Numbered from the stretch's first letter, positions 8,173 to 19,894 are shown. The stretch: DNA of 44,612 bases from Muribaculaceae bacterium (GCA_029071345.1 JAIEAO010000070.1:1-44612); one strand, 5' to 3'. A program made the numbers and translations. The notes: generated from the sequence alone by a model not told the origin.

Positions 8173-10140
8173 TTATAAAAGACATATCCATGTGATTGCA
8201 GCAAGGAGAAGAGCGCCGAAGAAGTACCAGAGGACATAGGTCTGAACGCTTCCGCTCTGCATTCCCTTGATCTTGAGCGAGCAATACTGCGTAACGCTTG
8301 CCATGGCATCCATAGTTCCGTCAATGATGTGACGGTCAAACCAAGCGATTCCGCGACAGATGCCGTTGAAGATGATCTTATGGGTAATGAACATATAGAT
8401 CTCATCCCAGTAGAAGCGACGGTTTGCTGCCTGCCACAGAGCCGGAAGGGCTGCTTTCATCTTGGCCGGTTTGTCGTTCTTTTTCGCATAGAGCCATGCT
8501 GCCAGAGCGATAGCGCAGGTTGCGACGCAAAGACTCGGGATTGCTACGCCCACCCAATCGATGTGGATATGATAGGGAGCGCGGTTCCATGTCACGAATT
8601 CTCCGAAAGGAATAAATCCGGCTACGCAGCTCACTGCTGCGAGAATGATCAGAGGAAGCGACATCTGCCAGGGGGCATCGTGCGGACTATGCTCTTTGTA
8701 ATGAGGATTCTCTTCCCACCAGAATACCAAGAAGTACATACGGAACATATAGAATGCCGTAAGACCGGCTACCATTGTCATCCAGACACCCCAGAGCGCG
8801 TTATTAGCATACATAGCCGAAAGCATCTCGTCCTTGGAGAAGAATCCTGAGAAGGGCCATATACCTGCGATAGCAAGACAGCCGATAAGGAATGTCCAGT
8901 GAGTGATCGGCATATATTTGCGCATTCCTCCCATCTCTGTATAGTTGTTCGAATGAACAGCGTGGATCAGAGCACCGGCTCCAAGGAAGAGGAGCGCCTT
9001 GAACATCGCGTGAGTGAAGAGATGGAACATTGATGCCATATAACCGAGGCCGTCATGAAGCTCCGGACGTGCAACACCGAGCGATACCATCATGAACGCA
9101 ATCTGGGAGATTGTGGAGAATGCGAGGATTCTCTTAATGTCAATCTGGCAGCAAGCTACGACTGCAGCATAGAACGCTGTGATTGCACCGACAATCGTGA
9201 TGAACTCGAGAGAATCGGGAACTGCGAGATACATGGGGAAGAAACGAGCTACGAGGTAAACACCCGCTACAACCATCGTTGCTGCGTGGATAAGAGCGGA
9301 AACAGGTGTAGGACCTTCCATTGCATCGGGAAGCCAGATGTGGAGAGGAAGCATTGCAGATTTACCCATACCTCCGACGAAGATCAGAATCATCGCCCAT
9401 GTGAGCACTGAGCCACCGAGGAATGTTGCTCCGAGAGTGGATGCGATCACATTCGAAGGCTGAGCGTTAAGGTTGAGGAAGTTGAATGCTGATGCATTGG
9501 CGAGAGGGCTTTCGATCGGTGCGTTAGATACATAGTATGAAAGCACCAGAATACCGATAAGCATGAATAAGTCGGCAAATCGGGTTACAATAAACGCCTT
9601 CTTCGACGCAGACACTGCAGAAGGAAGCTTATAGAAGAATCCGATTAGGAGGAAAGAAGACACACCCACAAGCTCCCAGAAGATATACATCTGGAATATG
9701 TTGGTTGCCACAACCAGACCGAGCATCGAGAATGTGAAGAGAGCGAGGAAAGCATAATAACGCTGGAATCCCGGCTCATGCTCCATGTATCCCCAGCTGT
9801 AGAGATGCACCATGAAAGAGATAGTGGAAATCACGATCAACATCATAGCGCAGATCGGATCGAGAAGGAAACCGATATTTACCACCATACGGTCGGTAAA
9901 TGCCAGCCACGTCACATCGAAAAGCTGCACCTGCTGACGAACACCATCGACAATGAACTCTTCGTTTCCACTGAAAAAGTAAGTTAACGCTACTATGTAG
10001 CAGAAAGTCATGAGAGCGCCGTTGGCCAGAATACCTATTGTTCCGGCAAGCTTGCGCGACATTTTGACACCGCCGATTCCCAAGATAAGGAACATCGTGA
10101 ACGGCAGAGCCAGAATCAGAATTGGAAGTGTAATGCCCAT
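8173..10140 (-). CDS. nuoL: NADH-quinone oxidoreductase-like subunit L
   Basis: NuoL is the distal antiporter-like subunit of complex I; its long C-terminal lateral helix runs along the membrane arm. The 655-residue product has the N-terminal NADH_oxidored domain, the IFWELVGVSSFLLIGFF helix with the conserved Glu (about 152-168), the MLPLHIWLPDAMEGPTPVSA motif (about 264-283) and FSTISQIAFMMVSLG. The C-terminal part (about 540-655) includes a charged segment and a final hydrophobic helix, as expected. It starts only 3 bases after the nuoK stop, so translational coupling is likely. The family is certain. Confidence 0.97.
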   Translation of the reverse strand: MGITLPILILALPFTMFLILGIGGVKMSRKLAGTIGILANGALMTFCYIVALTYFFSGNEEFIVDGVRQQVQLFDVTWLAFTDRMVVNIGFLLDPICAMMLIVISTISFMVHLYSWGYMEHEPGFQRYYAFLALFTFSMLGLVVATNIFQMYIFWELVGVSSFLLIGFFYKLPSAVSASKKAFIVTRFADLFMLIGILVLSYYVSNAPIESPLANASAFNFLNLNAQPSNVIASTLGATFLGGSVLTWAMILIFVGGMGKSAMLPLHIWLPDAMEGPTPVSALIHAATMVVAGVYLVARFFPMYLAVPDSLEFITIVGAITAFYAAVVACCQIDIKRILAFSTISQIAFMMVSLGVARPELHDGLGYMASMFHLFTHAMFKALLFLGAGALIHAVHSNNYTEMGGMRKYMPITHWTFLIGCLAIAGIWPFSGFFSKDEMLSAMYANNALWGVWMTMVAGLTAFYMFRMYFLVFWWEENPHYKEHSPHDAPWQMSLPLIILAAVSCVAGFIPFGEFVTWNRAPYHIHIDWVGVAIPSLCVATCAIALAAWLYAKKNDKPAKMKAALPALWQAANRRFYWDEIYMFITHKIIFNGICRGIAWFDRHIIDGTMDAMASVTQYCSLKIKGMQSGSVQTYVLWYFFGALLLAAITWICLL

Positions 10141-10143
10141 ATC

Positions 10144-10455
10144 TTAGAATTTCATTTTTTTAACGCTGTCAATATCTGTGTTTCCAACCGCGCGATAGAT
10201 ATTCACAATGATTGCGATTGCGATGGCTGTCTCGGCCGCCGCAATTGCGATGGCAAAGAGTGTGAATATCATTCCCTCCTTTGAGTCGGGGAATAGATAG
10301 CGGTTAAACACTACGAAGTTTAGATCGGCCGAGTTGAGCATCAATTCGAGCGAGATCAACAGAGCGATCATATTTTTGCGGGTCACAAACCCGTAGACAC
10401 CGGCGACAAACATGATGACGCTCGGCACCAGATACCATAACATGCTTAAGTCCAT
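10144..10455 (-). CDS. nuoK: NADH-quinone oxidoreductase-like subunit K
   Basis: This small MrpC-like subunit of the complex I membrane arm has 103 residues and three predicted transmembrane helices. The two membrane-buried Glu residues known to matter for proton transfer are present in LISLELMLNS and AAAETAIAIA. It lies 6 bases after nuoJ and 3 bases before nuoL, in the standard J-K-L order. Length is normal. Confidence 0.97.
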   Translation of the reverse strand: MDLSMLWYLVPSVIMFVAGVYGFVTRKNMIALLISLELMLNSADLNFVVFNRYLFPDSKEGMIFTLFAIAIAAAETAIAIAIIVNIYRAVGNTDIDSVKKMKF

Positions 10456-10461
10456 ATCATA

Positions 10462-10989
10462 TTATCTTTTGCGGGCTACAACAACGCCGCCGATTATACA
10501 TGAAAGTAATAACACACTAACTGCCTCGAACGGAAGGAGATACTGCATACGGCCCGAACCGGTGAATGCCTTACCGATGGTCTCCATCGTGATTTTCTCC
10601 CCTGACTGGATCGCCTCTGTGAGCGATATGCCGTTGAGCATGGGCATGTAGAAGAGAGCAAGCAACAGAAGCACGCAACCTGCCACCGAAATTCCGATAC
10701 CCAGCTCCTTGCGGTGAGATTCGAGAGGAGCTGCCATATCACCGGGTTTGCGTGTCAAAAGAATCGCAAACACAAACAGCACCATGATTCCACCTGCATA
10801 AACCGCGATCTGAACCGCGCCCAGAAATTCATAACCGAGCTGGAAATAGATTACGGCTGTGCTCAGAAGCGTAAACAGCAGATAAGTGGCTGCACGTAAT
10901 ATTCTGCGCGACGTAACCGCCATCACCGAAAACACGGTTACGGATATGGCGACCACGAAATACAAAATTATATTTGCTACTGAATCCAT
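10462..10989 (-). CDS. nuoJ: NADH-quinone oxidoreductase-like subunit J
   Basis: NuoJ is a membrane subunit near the quinone channel whose third helix takes part in conformational coupling. The 175-residue product has five predicted helices and the family stretch AVQIAVYAGGIMVLFVFAIL (about 58-77). It follows nuoI by 56 bases and precedes nuoK by 6. The sequence is regular and unremarkable. Confidence 0.96.
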   Translation of the reverse strand: MDSVANIILYFVVAISVTVFSVMAVTSRRILRAATYLLFTLLSTAVIYFQLGYEFLGAVQIAVYAGGIMVLFVFAILLTRKPGDMAAPLESHRKELGIGISVAGCVLLLLALFYMPMLNGISLTEAIQSGEKITMETIGKAFTGSGRMQYLLPFEAVSVLLLSCIIGGVVVARKR

Positions 10990-11045
10990 TAATTGATTAT
11001 TGTGTTGTTTTAATTTTCGTTAGTTCGATGCTATATATTTTCGAA

Positions 11046-11633
11046 TCAGGAAGCGGATGCATCCTTTGATTCGGGTTTAGCTTGTTCGGGTGCCTTTGGG
11101 GCCGTGGCAGGCTTGACCGCCGAATCTGCAGGCTTCGGAACCGGAGCAGCCGCAGGCTTGGGGGTCGGAGCGGGGTCTGCTACCTCCGGACGATAATTAA
11201 GCTGCTTTACGAGCGCATCGCGCGTGAACACGGCTTGCTCGAAATCATTGCTGAATTCCAAAGCATCCTGCGGACAAGTGGTCACACACAGCATACAGAA
11301 TGTGCAGCTGCCGAGATCGTAGAGATACTTGTCGAGCTTGCGCTTCTTCTTGCCGTCGGGCAGATCCACCATCTTTGTCACAAGTTTGATAGTGCCGTTC
11401 GGGCAATTCATCTGACAGATACCGCAGGCAATGCAACGATGACGACCTTCGGCATCATATTTGAGCGTGAGTTCCGCTCTGAATCGATCTGCAATCTGAA
11501 GTGTCTGTCGGTTTTCCGGATATTGCTCGGTGATTTTCGGTGTCACCAACTCTTTGCCGGTAACACCCATACCTGTGAGCAGACTTTTTACACCCTGACC
11601 TACAGACGTGAAATATTCCTTAATATTACCCAT
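11046..11633 (-). CDS. nuoI: Complex I 2x[4Fe-4S] subunit I with a Pro/Ala/Lys-rich C-terminal tail
   Basis: NuoI carries clusters N6a and N6b and passes electrons to NuoB in the peripheral arm. The 195-residue product has two CxxCxxCxxxCP motifs: Cys67/70/73/77 and Cys110/113/116/120. After the ferredoxin fold, about 45 residues (150-195) form a low-complexity tail of Pro, Ala, Lys and Ser that is probably disordered and is not part of the typical core. It is the first nuo gene after the atp insertion, 50 bases after atpG. I see no TAnnTTTG promoter in that gap, so read-through from atpG is expected. Confidence 0.96.
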   Translation of the reverse strand: MGNIKEYFTSVGQGVKSLLTGMGVTGKELVTPKITEQYPENRQTLQIADRFRAELTLKYDAEGRHRCIACGICQMNCPNGTIKLVTKMVDLPDGKKKRKLDKYLYDLGSCTFCMLCVTTCPQDALEFSNDFEQAVFTRDALVKQLNYRPEVADPAPTPKPAAAPVPKPADSAVKPATAPKAPEQAKPESKDASAS

Positions 11634-11683
11634 GTAGTTTTTAGGTTGTTCTCTTTACTGAATTAATATCTTTTCTGAATCTG

Positions 11684-12571
11684 TTATCTTTCCACCTGAC
11701 CTCCGAGAATATCGAGAAGTTCGGTCGTAATGCTCTGCTGACGCAGTTTGTTGTATTCAATCTGCAGTTCATCGAAGAGTTTCTTGGCGTTGTCGTTGGC
11801 GCTCTGCATGGCCATCACGCGGGCAGCCTGCTCGGATGCCCGGTTCTCGACTGTGATTTCCTGCATCGACGACATGACAAACATCGGAAGCACTTCATTG
11901 AAGATGCTGTTAGCATCAGGCTCAAAAATATAGAGCTGATTATCGTCCTCGTCAGCAGCTTCACTTGTTAGCATCTTTTCCGTTACGGGGAAGAGCTGCT
12001 CAATTGTGAGCATCTGCTTGCTCATCGACTTGTAACCCATGAATACAGTCTCTACCAGATCAAGCTCTCCGTTCTGATAAGAATCGCGCAAAGATTTCGT
12101 AAACTCGGTTACTTTTTCACCACTCATCTTGGAATTGACTCCCGGAGTAGCGACTACGGTCACATTGTGGTTTTTGATGTGTGCTACCGCCTTAGCCATC
12201 TTGCTGCCGACGGGATAAATCACAATCTCCACATCTTTGCCGTACTGGTCGGTGAGCCTGTCGAGTTCTATCAGCAGCCCTTTGAAGATATTGATATTAT
12301 ATGCTCCGCAGAGACCATCGTCAGATCCGTAGACCACAATGCCGACACGCTTCACATCACGGCTCTCGATGAGCGGTGAGTTAAAATTCTCGTCTGTCTG
12401 CAGAATATGGCCCATTATGGATTTGATCTGGTTTTTAAAGGGCATAAGGCGTCGCAGACTCTGTTCTTCCTTATGCACTTTAGCAGACGAAATCATCTTC
12501 ATGGCACCGGTGATCTTTTCACTCGACGCCACTGATCCGATTCGTATTTTTAATTCTTTAAGGGTTGCCAT
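11684..12571 (-). CDS. atpG: ATP synthase F1 subunit gamma
   Basis: The gamma subunit is the central rotor stalk of F1. The 295-residue product begins with the conserved LKELKIRIGSVASSEKITGAMKMISSAK-like N-terminal helix (about 4-31; quoted only to name it by its KITGAMKMISSAK core) and ends with the matching C-terminal helix containing YNKLRQQSITTELLDILGG. These form the coiled coil that turns inside alpha3beta3. It is the last atp gene of the inserted block, 24 bases after atpA and 50 before nuoI. Length is normal. Confidence 0.96.
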   Translation of the reverse strand: MATLKELKIRIGSVASSEKITGAMKMISSAKVHKEEQSLRRLMPFKNQIKSIMGHILQTDENFNSPLIESRDVKRVGIVVYGSDDGLCGAYNINIFKGLLIELDRLTDQYGKDVEIVIYPVGSKMAKAVAHIKNHNVTVVATPGVNSKMSGEKVTEFTKSLRDSYQNGELDLVETVFMGYKSMSKQMLTIEQLFPVTEKMLTSEAADEDDNQLYIFEPDANSIFNEVLPMFVMSSMQEITVENRASEQAARVMAMQSANDNAKKLFDELQIEYNKLRQQSITTELLDILGGQVER

Positions 12572-12595
12572 TTCGCGATTCTTCTATGTTCTTAA

Positions 12596-14179
12596 TTATG
12601 CACCTGCGCTTACTGTCGCTGCCACCTCTTTGGCGCATGCGGTAAGTTTGGCAGCTACATCGTCAGTGAGCTTTCCGGCGCGGAGTTCGTCAAGCACATC
12701 TTTCTGATACTTCATCTGAAGCATCTGGATAAGCTGCTGTTCGAATTCTTTAACCTTATTCAGAGGCACATTCTCAAGCAGTCCGTTGACACCGCAATAG
12801 ATCACAGCGATCTCATTTTCTACCGGCCACGGATTATACTGAGGCTGGATAAGAAGCTGCTGGTTCTTACGGCCGGTGTCGATTACTTTTGCAGTCACCG
12901 GGTCGACATCTCCACCGAATTTGGTGAATGATTCAAGCTCACGATACTGCGCCTGCGCAATCTTGAGCGTACCTGCCACTTTCTTCATCGCCTTGATCTG
13001 AGCGTTACCACCCACACGCGATACAGAAATACCGACATTGATGGCCGGACGGATACCCTGATTGAAAAGTGCGGTCTCAAGGAAGATCTGACCGTCGGTA
13101 ATTGAGATCACGTTGGTCGGGATATATGCAGAAACGTCTCCGGCCTGTGTCTCGATAATCGGAAGAGCCGTGAGAGAACCGCCACCCTTCACTATCGGTT
13201 TCATAACCTCGGGAAGGTCATTCATGTTCTCCACAACCTGCTGGTCGGTGATAATCTTAGCGGCACGTTCCAAAAGGCGTGAGTGCAGATAGAAGATATC
13301 ACCGGGATATGCCTCACGACCCGAAGGGCGTTTAAGCACGAGCGAAATCTCACGATAAGCCACGGCCTGCTTCGAAAGGTCATCGTAAACGATAAGCGCA
13401 TCGCGACCAGAGTCACGGAAATACTCACCTATGGCCACACCGGCAAACGGCGCATAATATCTCATTGACGCGGAGTCTGATGCATTCGCAGCCACCACTA
13501 CGGTGTAAGGCATAGCACCATATTTTGTGAGAGTGTTCACCACCGCTGCAACAGTGGACGCTTTCTGACCGATAGCGACATAGATACAGTATACCGGCTT
13601 GCCGGCATCGTAGTTAGCTTTCTGGTTGATGATGGTATCAATAGCGATCGCTGTCTTACCTACCTGACGGTCGCCGATGATAAGCTCACGCTGGCCGCGG
13701 CCGATAGGAATCATCGAGTCAATAGCCTTGATACCGGTCTGGAGAGGCTGCACAACCGGCTGACGGAAGATAACTCCCGGAGCCTTACGCTCCATCGGAA
13801 GCGAGATTCTCTTGCCTTCGATAGGTCCTTTGCCGTCGATAGGCTCGCCGAGCATGTTGATCACACGCCCGAGCAATCCTTCTCCGACCTGAATAGACGC
13901 AATTTCTCCCGTGCGTCTCACAGACATGTTCTCGGTTATTGAATTCACTTTGTCGAGAAGCACCACGCCGACATTGCTCTCCTCAAGGTTGAGGGCAATA
14001 CCTTTCGCGCCGTTCTCGAACTCCACGAGCTCATTACTTCTCACATTCTCAAGTCCGTAGACGTGCGCCACACCGTCGCCGACGTTAAGCACAGTGCCCA
14101 CTTCTTCAAATTTGACTTTTGAATTGATGTTTTCGAGCTCTTGTTTTAAAACATCTGATATTTCGCTGGGATTGAGCAT
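12596..14179 (-). CDS. atpA: ATP synthase F1 subunit alpha
   Basis: The alpha subunit forms the non-catalytic nucleotide sites of the F1 hexamer. The 527-residue product has the beta-barrel N-terminal domain, the P-loop GDRQVGKT at 169-176, and the [14 protein letters not shown] stretch that carries the arginine finger. It lies 4 bases after atpH and 24 before atpG, in the normal F-H-A-G order. The length is slightly above the common 500-515, owing to an extended C-terminus ending in an Ala-rich segment. The call is certain. Confidence 0.98.
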   Translation of the reverse strand: MLNPSEISDVLKQELENINSKVKFEEVGTVLNVGDGVAHVYGLENVRSNELVEFENGAKGIALNLEESNVGVVLLDKVNSITENMSVRRTGEIASIQVGEGLLGRVINMLGEPIDGKGPIEGKRISLPMERKAPGVIFRQPVVQPLQTGIKAIDSMIPIGRGQRELIIGDRQVGKTAIAIDTIINQKANYDAGKPVYCIYVAIGQKASTVAAVVNTLTKYGAMPYTVVVAANASDSASMRYYAPFAGVAIGEYFRDSGRDALIVYDDLSKQAVAYREISLVLKRPSGREAYPGDIFYLHSRLLERAAKIITDQQVVENMNDLPEVMKPIVKGGGSLTALPIIETQAGDVSAYIPTNVISITDGQIFLETALFNQGIRPAINVGISVSRVGGNAQIKAMKKVAGTLKIAQAQYRELESFTKFGGDVDPVTAKVIDTGRKNQQLLIQPQYNPWPVENEIAVIYCGVNGLLENVPLNKVKEFEQQLIQMLQMKYQKDVLDELRAGKLTDDVAAKLTACAKEVAATVSAGA

Positions 14180-14183
14180 CTTG

Positions 14184-14726
14184 TTAGTTACTTAAGAGAT
14201 TTTGACGTAATTGTGCGAGTTCACCGCTCATTGAGGCATCCATTCGGGTGGAATCAACATCTATGATGAATCCACCGATGATTTCAGGATCTATCTCGTA
14301 AGAATATTCGAAGGTGGTGTCTTTAAATGATTTCTCAACGACCTTGCGAAGCTTGTCGATTTCAGAATCGGGCAATTTCACAGCAGTCGTGATCTTCACC
14401 TGCGAAATCTTATTCTGTCTGCGATAGATATCTCTGTAAGCGAGCGCCATCAGATAAGCAAACTCCTCTCTTTTATGATCCAGAATGAGTTTGACAAACC
14501 GTCTGTAGTCTTCACCGGGGTTCTCCCCTGCCGATTTCAACAGCACTGCCTCCTTGTCGGCTATTTCCACATACGGGTTTGCCAACAATTTCTCCAGACC
14601 GCTGTTGTTCTGAAAAGATTCCACCACATGCTTCATCTCTTCATAAACGCTCTTGGCATTTCCGCTTTCCACGGCCACTTTGTACAGTGCCTTGGCATAT
14701 CGGTTGGGAATTAATCCGGCTATCAT
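14184..14726 (-). CDS. atpH: ATP synthase F1 subunit delta (OSCP)
   Basis: Delta caps the top of F1 and joins it to the b-subunit stator. The 180-residue product has the N-terminal helical bundle beginning [12 protein letters not shown] and the C-terminal family signature [21 protein letters not shown]. It is packed between atpF (6 bases upstream) and atpA (4 bases downstream), which supports the assignment of this fast-evolving subunit. Confidence 0.94.
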   Translation of the reverse strand: MIAGLIPNRYAKALYKVAVESGNAKSVYEEMKHVVESFQNNSGLEKLLANPYVEIADKEAVLLKSAGENPGEDYRRFVKLILDHKREEFAYLMALAYRDIYRRQNKISQVKITTAVKLPDSEIDKLRKVVEKSFKDTTFEYSYEIDPEIIGGFIIDVDSTRMDASMSGELAQLRQNLLSN

Positions 14727-14732
14727 CTGCTA

Positions 14733-15227
14733 TCAGTTTTTCTGTATTTCATCCAATAATTTGTTGACAAGTTCAGTCTGTGCATCACTGCTCTTCATCT
14801 GGCTTCTAACCATCTTCTCAGCAATGTCGATTGAGAATTTGCCAACTTCATTTCTAAATTGCAACTCAGCTTCCTTGCGTGCCTGCTCGATGGAGGCCTT
14901 AGCAGCATCCATTTCCTTGCGGGCAGCCTCAGCGGCCTCAGTCTTTGCCTGCTCGATGATTTCTGTCTTCATCTTGGCGGCCTCACGAAGCATCTCGGCC
15001 TGACGGGCCTGAGCTTCGGCTACATATTTCTGGGCTTCGCTGCGGGCATTGTCAAGTTGCTCCTTGGCTTGCCTTGCATCTTCCACGCCCTGGTCGATGG
15101 TGCTGGCTCTCTGATCCATCATTTTGATGATTACCGGCCAGCCCCATTTTGCCAACACAAGGAAAAGCAGGATGAACGCTACGAACATCCAGAATACCAA
15201 GCCAAAATCGGGCGTGAATAATTCCAT
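14733..15227 (-). CDS. atpF: ATP synthase Fo subunit b
   Basis: Subunit b is the peripheral stalk. The 164-residue product has one N-terminal transmembrane helix (about 5-28, followed by KWGWPVI) and a long, highly charged Ala/Glu/Lys-rich helix from about 40 to the end, typical of the b dimer coiled coil. It lies 11 bases after atpE and 6 before atpH. There is only one b-type gene, so a homodimer is expected, not b/b'. Confidence 0.95.
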   Translation of the reverse strand: MELFTPDFGLVFWMFVAFILLFLVLAKWGWPVIIKMMDQRASTIDQGVEDARQAKEQLDNARSEAQKYVAEAQARQAEMLREAAKMKTEIIEQAKTEAAEAARKEMDAAKASIEQARKEAELQFRNEVGKFSIDIAEKMVRSQMKSSDAQTELVNKLLDEIQKN

Positions 15228-15238
15228 TAGAGAGAATT

Positions 15239-15496
<258 letters not shown>

Positions 15497-15543
15497 TCAG
15501 TAATTTTTAGTTGTTATTTAATTTTAATTTTTATTCTTTCTTT

Positions 15544-15588
15544 TTGTCAATTTGACAATTTGTCATTATGTCGTATTGACAAGTTGTC
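15544..15588. repeat. Cluster of TTGTCA/TGACAA inverted repeats in the atpB-atpE gap
   Basis: TTGTCAA-T-TTGACAA (15544-15558) is a perfect palindrome. It is followed by TTGTCAT and then by GACAA-G-TTGTC (15578-15588), so five half-sites of one hexamer fall within 45 bases. It lies between the atpB stop and the atpE start. It could form RNA hairpins or bind a protein; no function is shown. Confidence 0.7.
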
Positions 15589-15594
15589 TTCAAA

Positions 15595-16923
15595 TTAAGC
15601 GTGAGCATCAGTTGAGGCGGCTAATTTTTCTAAAGCACCTTTCTCATCGTTAAGCTCCCGGTTAATCTTATTCTCAAGCTCAGCGTTACCGGCATCTTTC
15701 TTCTCTTCGTGTTCATGCTCTTTGATTACTGCCATCGAAATGAAGAGAGCTGAAAGGAGTGTGAAGACGTATGCCTGAATGAAACTCACAAGCACATCGA
15801 GAAGAAGCATGAAGACGGAGAATAGCACCGACACTACTGTCGCACCACCGGCAACCGCACTTCCGAACGCAGCAAATATGAAGATAAGGAGAGTTAGAGT
15901 AATCACGATGATATGGCCTCCCATCATGTTTGCGAACAGACGCACGCACAATGCTGCAGGCTTTGTGAAGATACCGAATATCTCGATTACCTGCATGATG
16001 GGGAGCGGACATTTGAGGAACAAAGGCACATCGGGCCAAAAGATCTCTTTCCAATAATGTTTTGTTCCGAAGATGTTTGTCACCACAAAAGTCATAGTGG
16101 CCAATACGAGGGTAACCGCGATGTTACCAGTAAGGTTTGCACCGCCCGGGAATATCACGATCAGACCCACGAGGTTCATTATCAAGATGAAAAAGAAGCA
16201 AGTGAGAAGATATGGGGCGAATCGTTTTGTGTTCTCTCCGAGAGTGCTCTTGATTGTGTCGTAATAAACGAAACCGACAAGCATTTCAAAGAATCCCATA
16301 CCTTTACGGGGAGCGCGAAGACCGCGGCGTGCATAGTATCTTACAAGACCCATGACCATTGCAGTAACCAGAATTGCCGCAATAAAGAGAGCCATCACAT
16401 TCTTCGTTATCGAAATGTCCAGAGGTTTGTATTCCTTGTAATACACGTCGTTAACATCGGCATATTCCGTTTCATCTGGATTTGCCTTTATATCTGCGGC
16501 AGCAGCCTCAGCCTCCGCCTTATCGAGCGGAAGCAACTGCACCACTTTATCCTTGTGTTTACCTTCATGACGCAACATGAAGTCATATTTCTTACCATCC
16601 TTCTCGATGGTTTTGATTACCGGAACAAGGTGTTTAGAAATCTTACCGGTGGCCTCATTCTCCACAACCTGAACTTCGGTCAGATCTCCGGAAGAGAAGC
16701 AGAACCATTTGCCATCTTCCGCTCTCAGGATTACGGGCAATGGAATTCGGTAAACGTGAGAAAACGGCACCTCCCATCCGTAGCCATCGCCAAGATGTTC
16801 AAAGATAATTTCCTTGACATCGAGTTCCCCCTCTTTTTCCGCATGGTCTGCGGCAGACAATGAAAACGGGAAAAGAAGTATCAGCGTCAGTAAGATCGCA
16901 GGTATGGTGAAACGTTTAGACAT
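15595..16923 (-). CDS. atpB: ATP synthase Fo subunit a with a long N-terminal extramembrane extension
   Basis: Subunit a forms the proton half-channels beside the c ring. The start chosen is Met at 16923 (MSKRFTIPAILL), which leaves 11 bases after the atpC stop; an upstream in-frame ATG at 16947 would overlap atpC. The 442-residue product begins with a signal-peptide-like hydrophobic segment, followed by about 140 mostly charged residues that would sit in the periplasm, and only then (from about 173) by the usual membrane helices. The essential Arg is present in ALCVRLFANMMGGH (Arg328). The C-terminus is a charged tail. E. coli subunit a, at about 270 residues, lacks this extension; longer forms are common in Bacteroidota. 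No separate atpI-like gene lies between atpC and atpB. Confidence 0.95.
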   Translation of the reverse strand: MSKRFTIPAILLTLILLFPFSLSAADHAEKEGELDVKEIIFEHLGDGYGWEVPFSHVYRIPLPVILRAEDGKWFCFSSGDLTEVQVVENEATGKISKHLVPVIKTIEKDGKKYDFMLRHEGKHKDKVVQLLPLDKAEAEAAAADIKANPDETEYADVNDVYYKEYKPLDISITKNVMALFIAAILVTAMVMGLVRYYARRGLRAPRKGMGFFEMLVGFVYYDTIKSTLGENTKRFAPYLLTCFFFILIMNLVGLIVIFPGGANLTGNIAVTLVLATMTFVVTNIFGTKHYWKEIFWPDVPLFLKCPLPIMQVIEIFGIFTKPAALCVRLFANMMGGHIIVITLTLLIFIFAAFGSAVAGGATVVSVLFSVFMLLLDVLVSFIQAYVFTLLSALFISMAVIKEHEHEEKKDAGNAELENKINRELNDEKGALEKLAASTDAHA

Positions 16924-16934
16924 AGTCTCTATCT

Positions 16935-17171
16935 TTAATAAATGCACACTGAAATGACATTGTTGTTCACATCGGCGATGCCGCCCTCAATATCAAGCGA
17001 CTCTTCTGCACCGGCTGGTGTAGTGTAACGGATCTTACCCTTTACCAATACCGAAATCAGAGGAGCGTGGTTTTTGAGCACCGTAAACGAGCCAAGTTCC
17101 CCGGGCAACGTTACAGAGTTCGCTTCCCCCTTGAATGTGATTTCGTGAGCTGATATTATTTCGAGTGTCAT
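16935..17171 (-). CDS. atpC: ATP synthase F1 subunit epsilon, short form
   Basis: Epsilon links gamma to the c ring. The 78-residue product contains only the N-terminal beta-sandwich domain (motifs GELGSFTVLKNHAPL and IEGGIADVNNN). The C-terminal two-helix domain of the 130-140-residue forms, which inhibits ATP hydrolysis in E. coli, is absent; the reading frame ends cleanly after the sandwich. It lies 34 bases after atpD. The short form means ATP hydrolysis is not restrained by the usual epsilon switch. Confidence 0.94.
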   Translation of the reverse strand: MTLEIISAHEITFKGEANSVTLPGELGSFTVLKNHAPLISVLVKGKIRYTTPAGAEESLDIEGGIADVNNNVISVCIY

Positions 17172-17205
17172 TTATCTGAATATTAATATAAAACCTTAGA
17201 TTGGC

Positions 17206-18799
<1,594 letters not shown>

Positions 18800-18817
18800 T
18801 TGAATTCTTAATTTTTA

Positions 18818-19894
18818 TTAGAAGTGCCATCCGAGAGCCACACAAACCGCCATAAGAATCAGGTTTGCAAGCGAGAACGGCATGAGATATTTCCACTCGA
18901 AAGAAAGCATCTGGTCGATACGCACACGCGGGAATGTCCATTTAAACCAGATTATGACGAATGAGATGAAGAATGATTTACCAAGGAACCATACAATAGA
19001 GGGTATCCAGTTCATCACATTGTTGAAAGCATCCCAACCGGGAACGTGCAGAGGCATCCATCCTCCGAGGAACATCAGTGAGGCTATTCCAGAAACGATA
19101 AAGAGATTGAGGTATTCGGCGAGATAGAAGAAACCGAAGTGGATACCTGAATACTCAGTATGGTAGCCGGCGGTAAGCTCGTGTTCTGCCTCAGGGAGGT
19201 CGAACGGACCGCGGTTAGTCTCGGCTGTAGCGGCGATCACATAGATGATGAATGCTATAATCGCGGGAATGTGACCGCGGAAGATGAACCATGCACTTTC
19301 TTGCTCGTTGACGAGTTCCGACACATTCATCGTTCCGGCCAGAACACAGATTGTCATGAGAGCAATACCCAATGAAAGCTCATAACTGATCATCTGCGCA
19401 CCGCTTCGCATCGCACCGATAAGCGTATACTTGTTATTGGAAGCCCAACCGGCAAGGAGGATACCCAATACACCGACAGAAGAAACAGCGAGAATGAAGA
19501 ATATACCGATATTCCAATTGATGATCTGCAAACCATTACCCCATGGAAGACAAGCAAGCATCGTTACCGAAGAGGTAATGATGATATAAGGAGCAAGCTT
19601 GAAGAGGAAACGGTCGGTTCCTTTAAGAGAGATAAGCTCTTTGATCAGGATCTTGAACATATCTGCAAACACCTGCAGCAAACCCCACTTACCCACACGC
19701 ATCGGGCCTAAACGGCACTGGAACCATGCGCAAAGCTTACGCTCATAAAGAATGTAGAAAAGAGCCAGCACGGTGTAGGTCAACAGCACAAGCACCGCGA
19801 TTACGACACACTCGATCAAAACCGCAAGCCACTCGGGCATAACCCCGAGCAACATATTATTGATCGCTTCTGTCCATGTTCCGAAATTAAACAT
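18818..19894 (-). CDS. nuoH: NADH-quinone oxidoreductase-like subunit H
   Basis: NuoH anchors the peripheral arm and forms part of the quinone chamber. The 358-residue product has about 8 helices, the [20 protein letters not shown] motif (about 49-68), [20 protein letters not shown] (about 229-248, with the acidic residues of the E-channel) and a C-terminal [15 protein letters not shown]. It follows nuoCD by 81 bases. After it the expected nuoI is missing; atpD comes next, and nuoI is found only 7.2 kb further on. Confidence 0.97.
   Translation of the reverse strand: MFNFGTWTEAINNMLLGVMPEWLAVLIECVVIAVLVLLTYTVLALFYILYERKLCAWFQCRLGPMRVGKWGLLQVFADMFKILIKELISLKGTDRFLFKLAPYIIITSSVTMLACLPWGNGLQIINWNIGIFFILAVSSVGVLGILLAGWASNNKYTLIGAMRSGAQMISYELSLGIALMTICVLAGTMNVSELVNEQESAWFIFRGHIPAIIAFIIYVIAATAETNRGPFDLPEAEHELTAGYHTEYSGIHFGFFYLAEYLNLFIVSGIASLMFLGGWMPLHVPGWDAFNNVMNWIPSIVWFLGKSFFISFVIIWFKWTFPRVRIDQMLSFEWKYLMPFSLANLILMAVCVALGWHF

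Noticed and set aside
15913-16863. Plus-strand open frame of 316 codons rich in His and Cys
   Set aside because: It is antisense to atpB and has no signal, domain or promoter.
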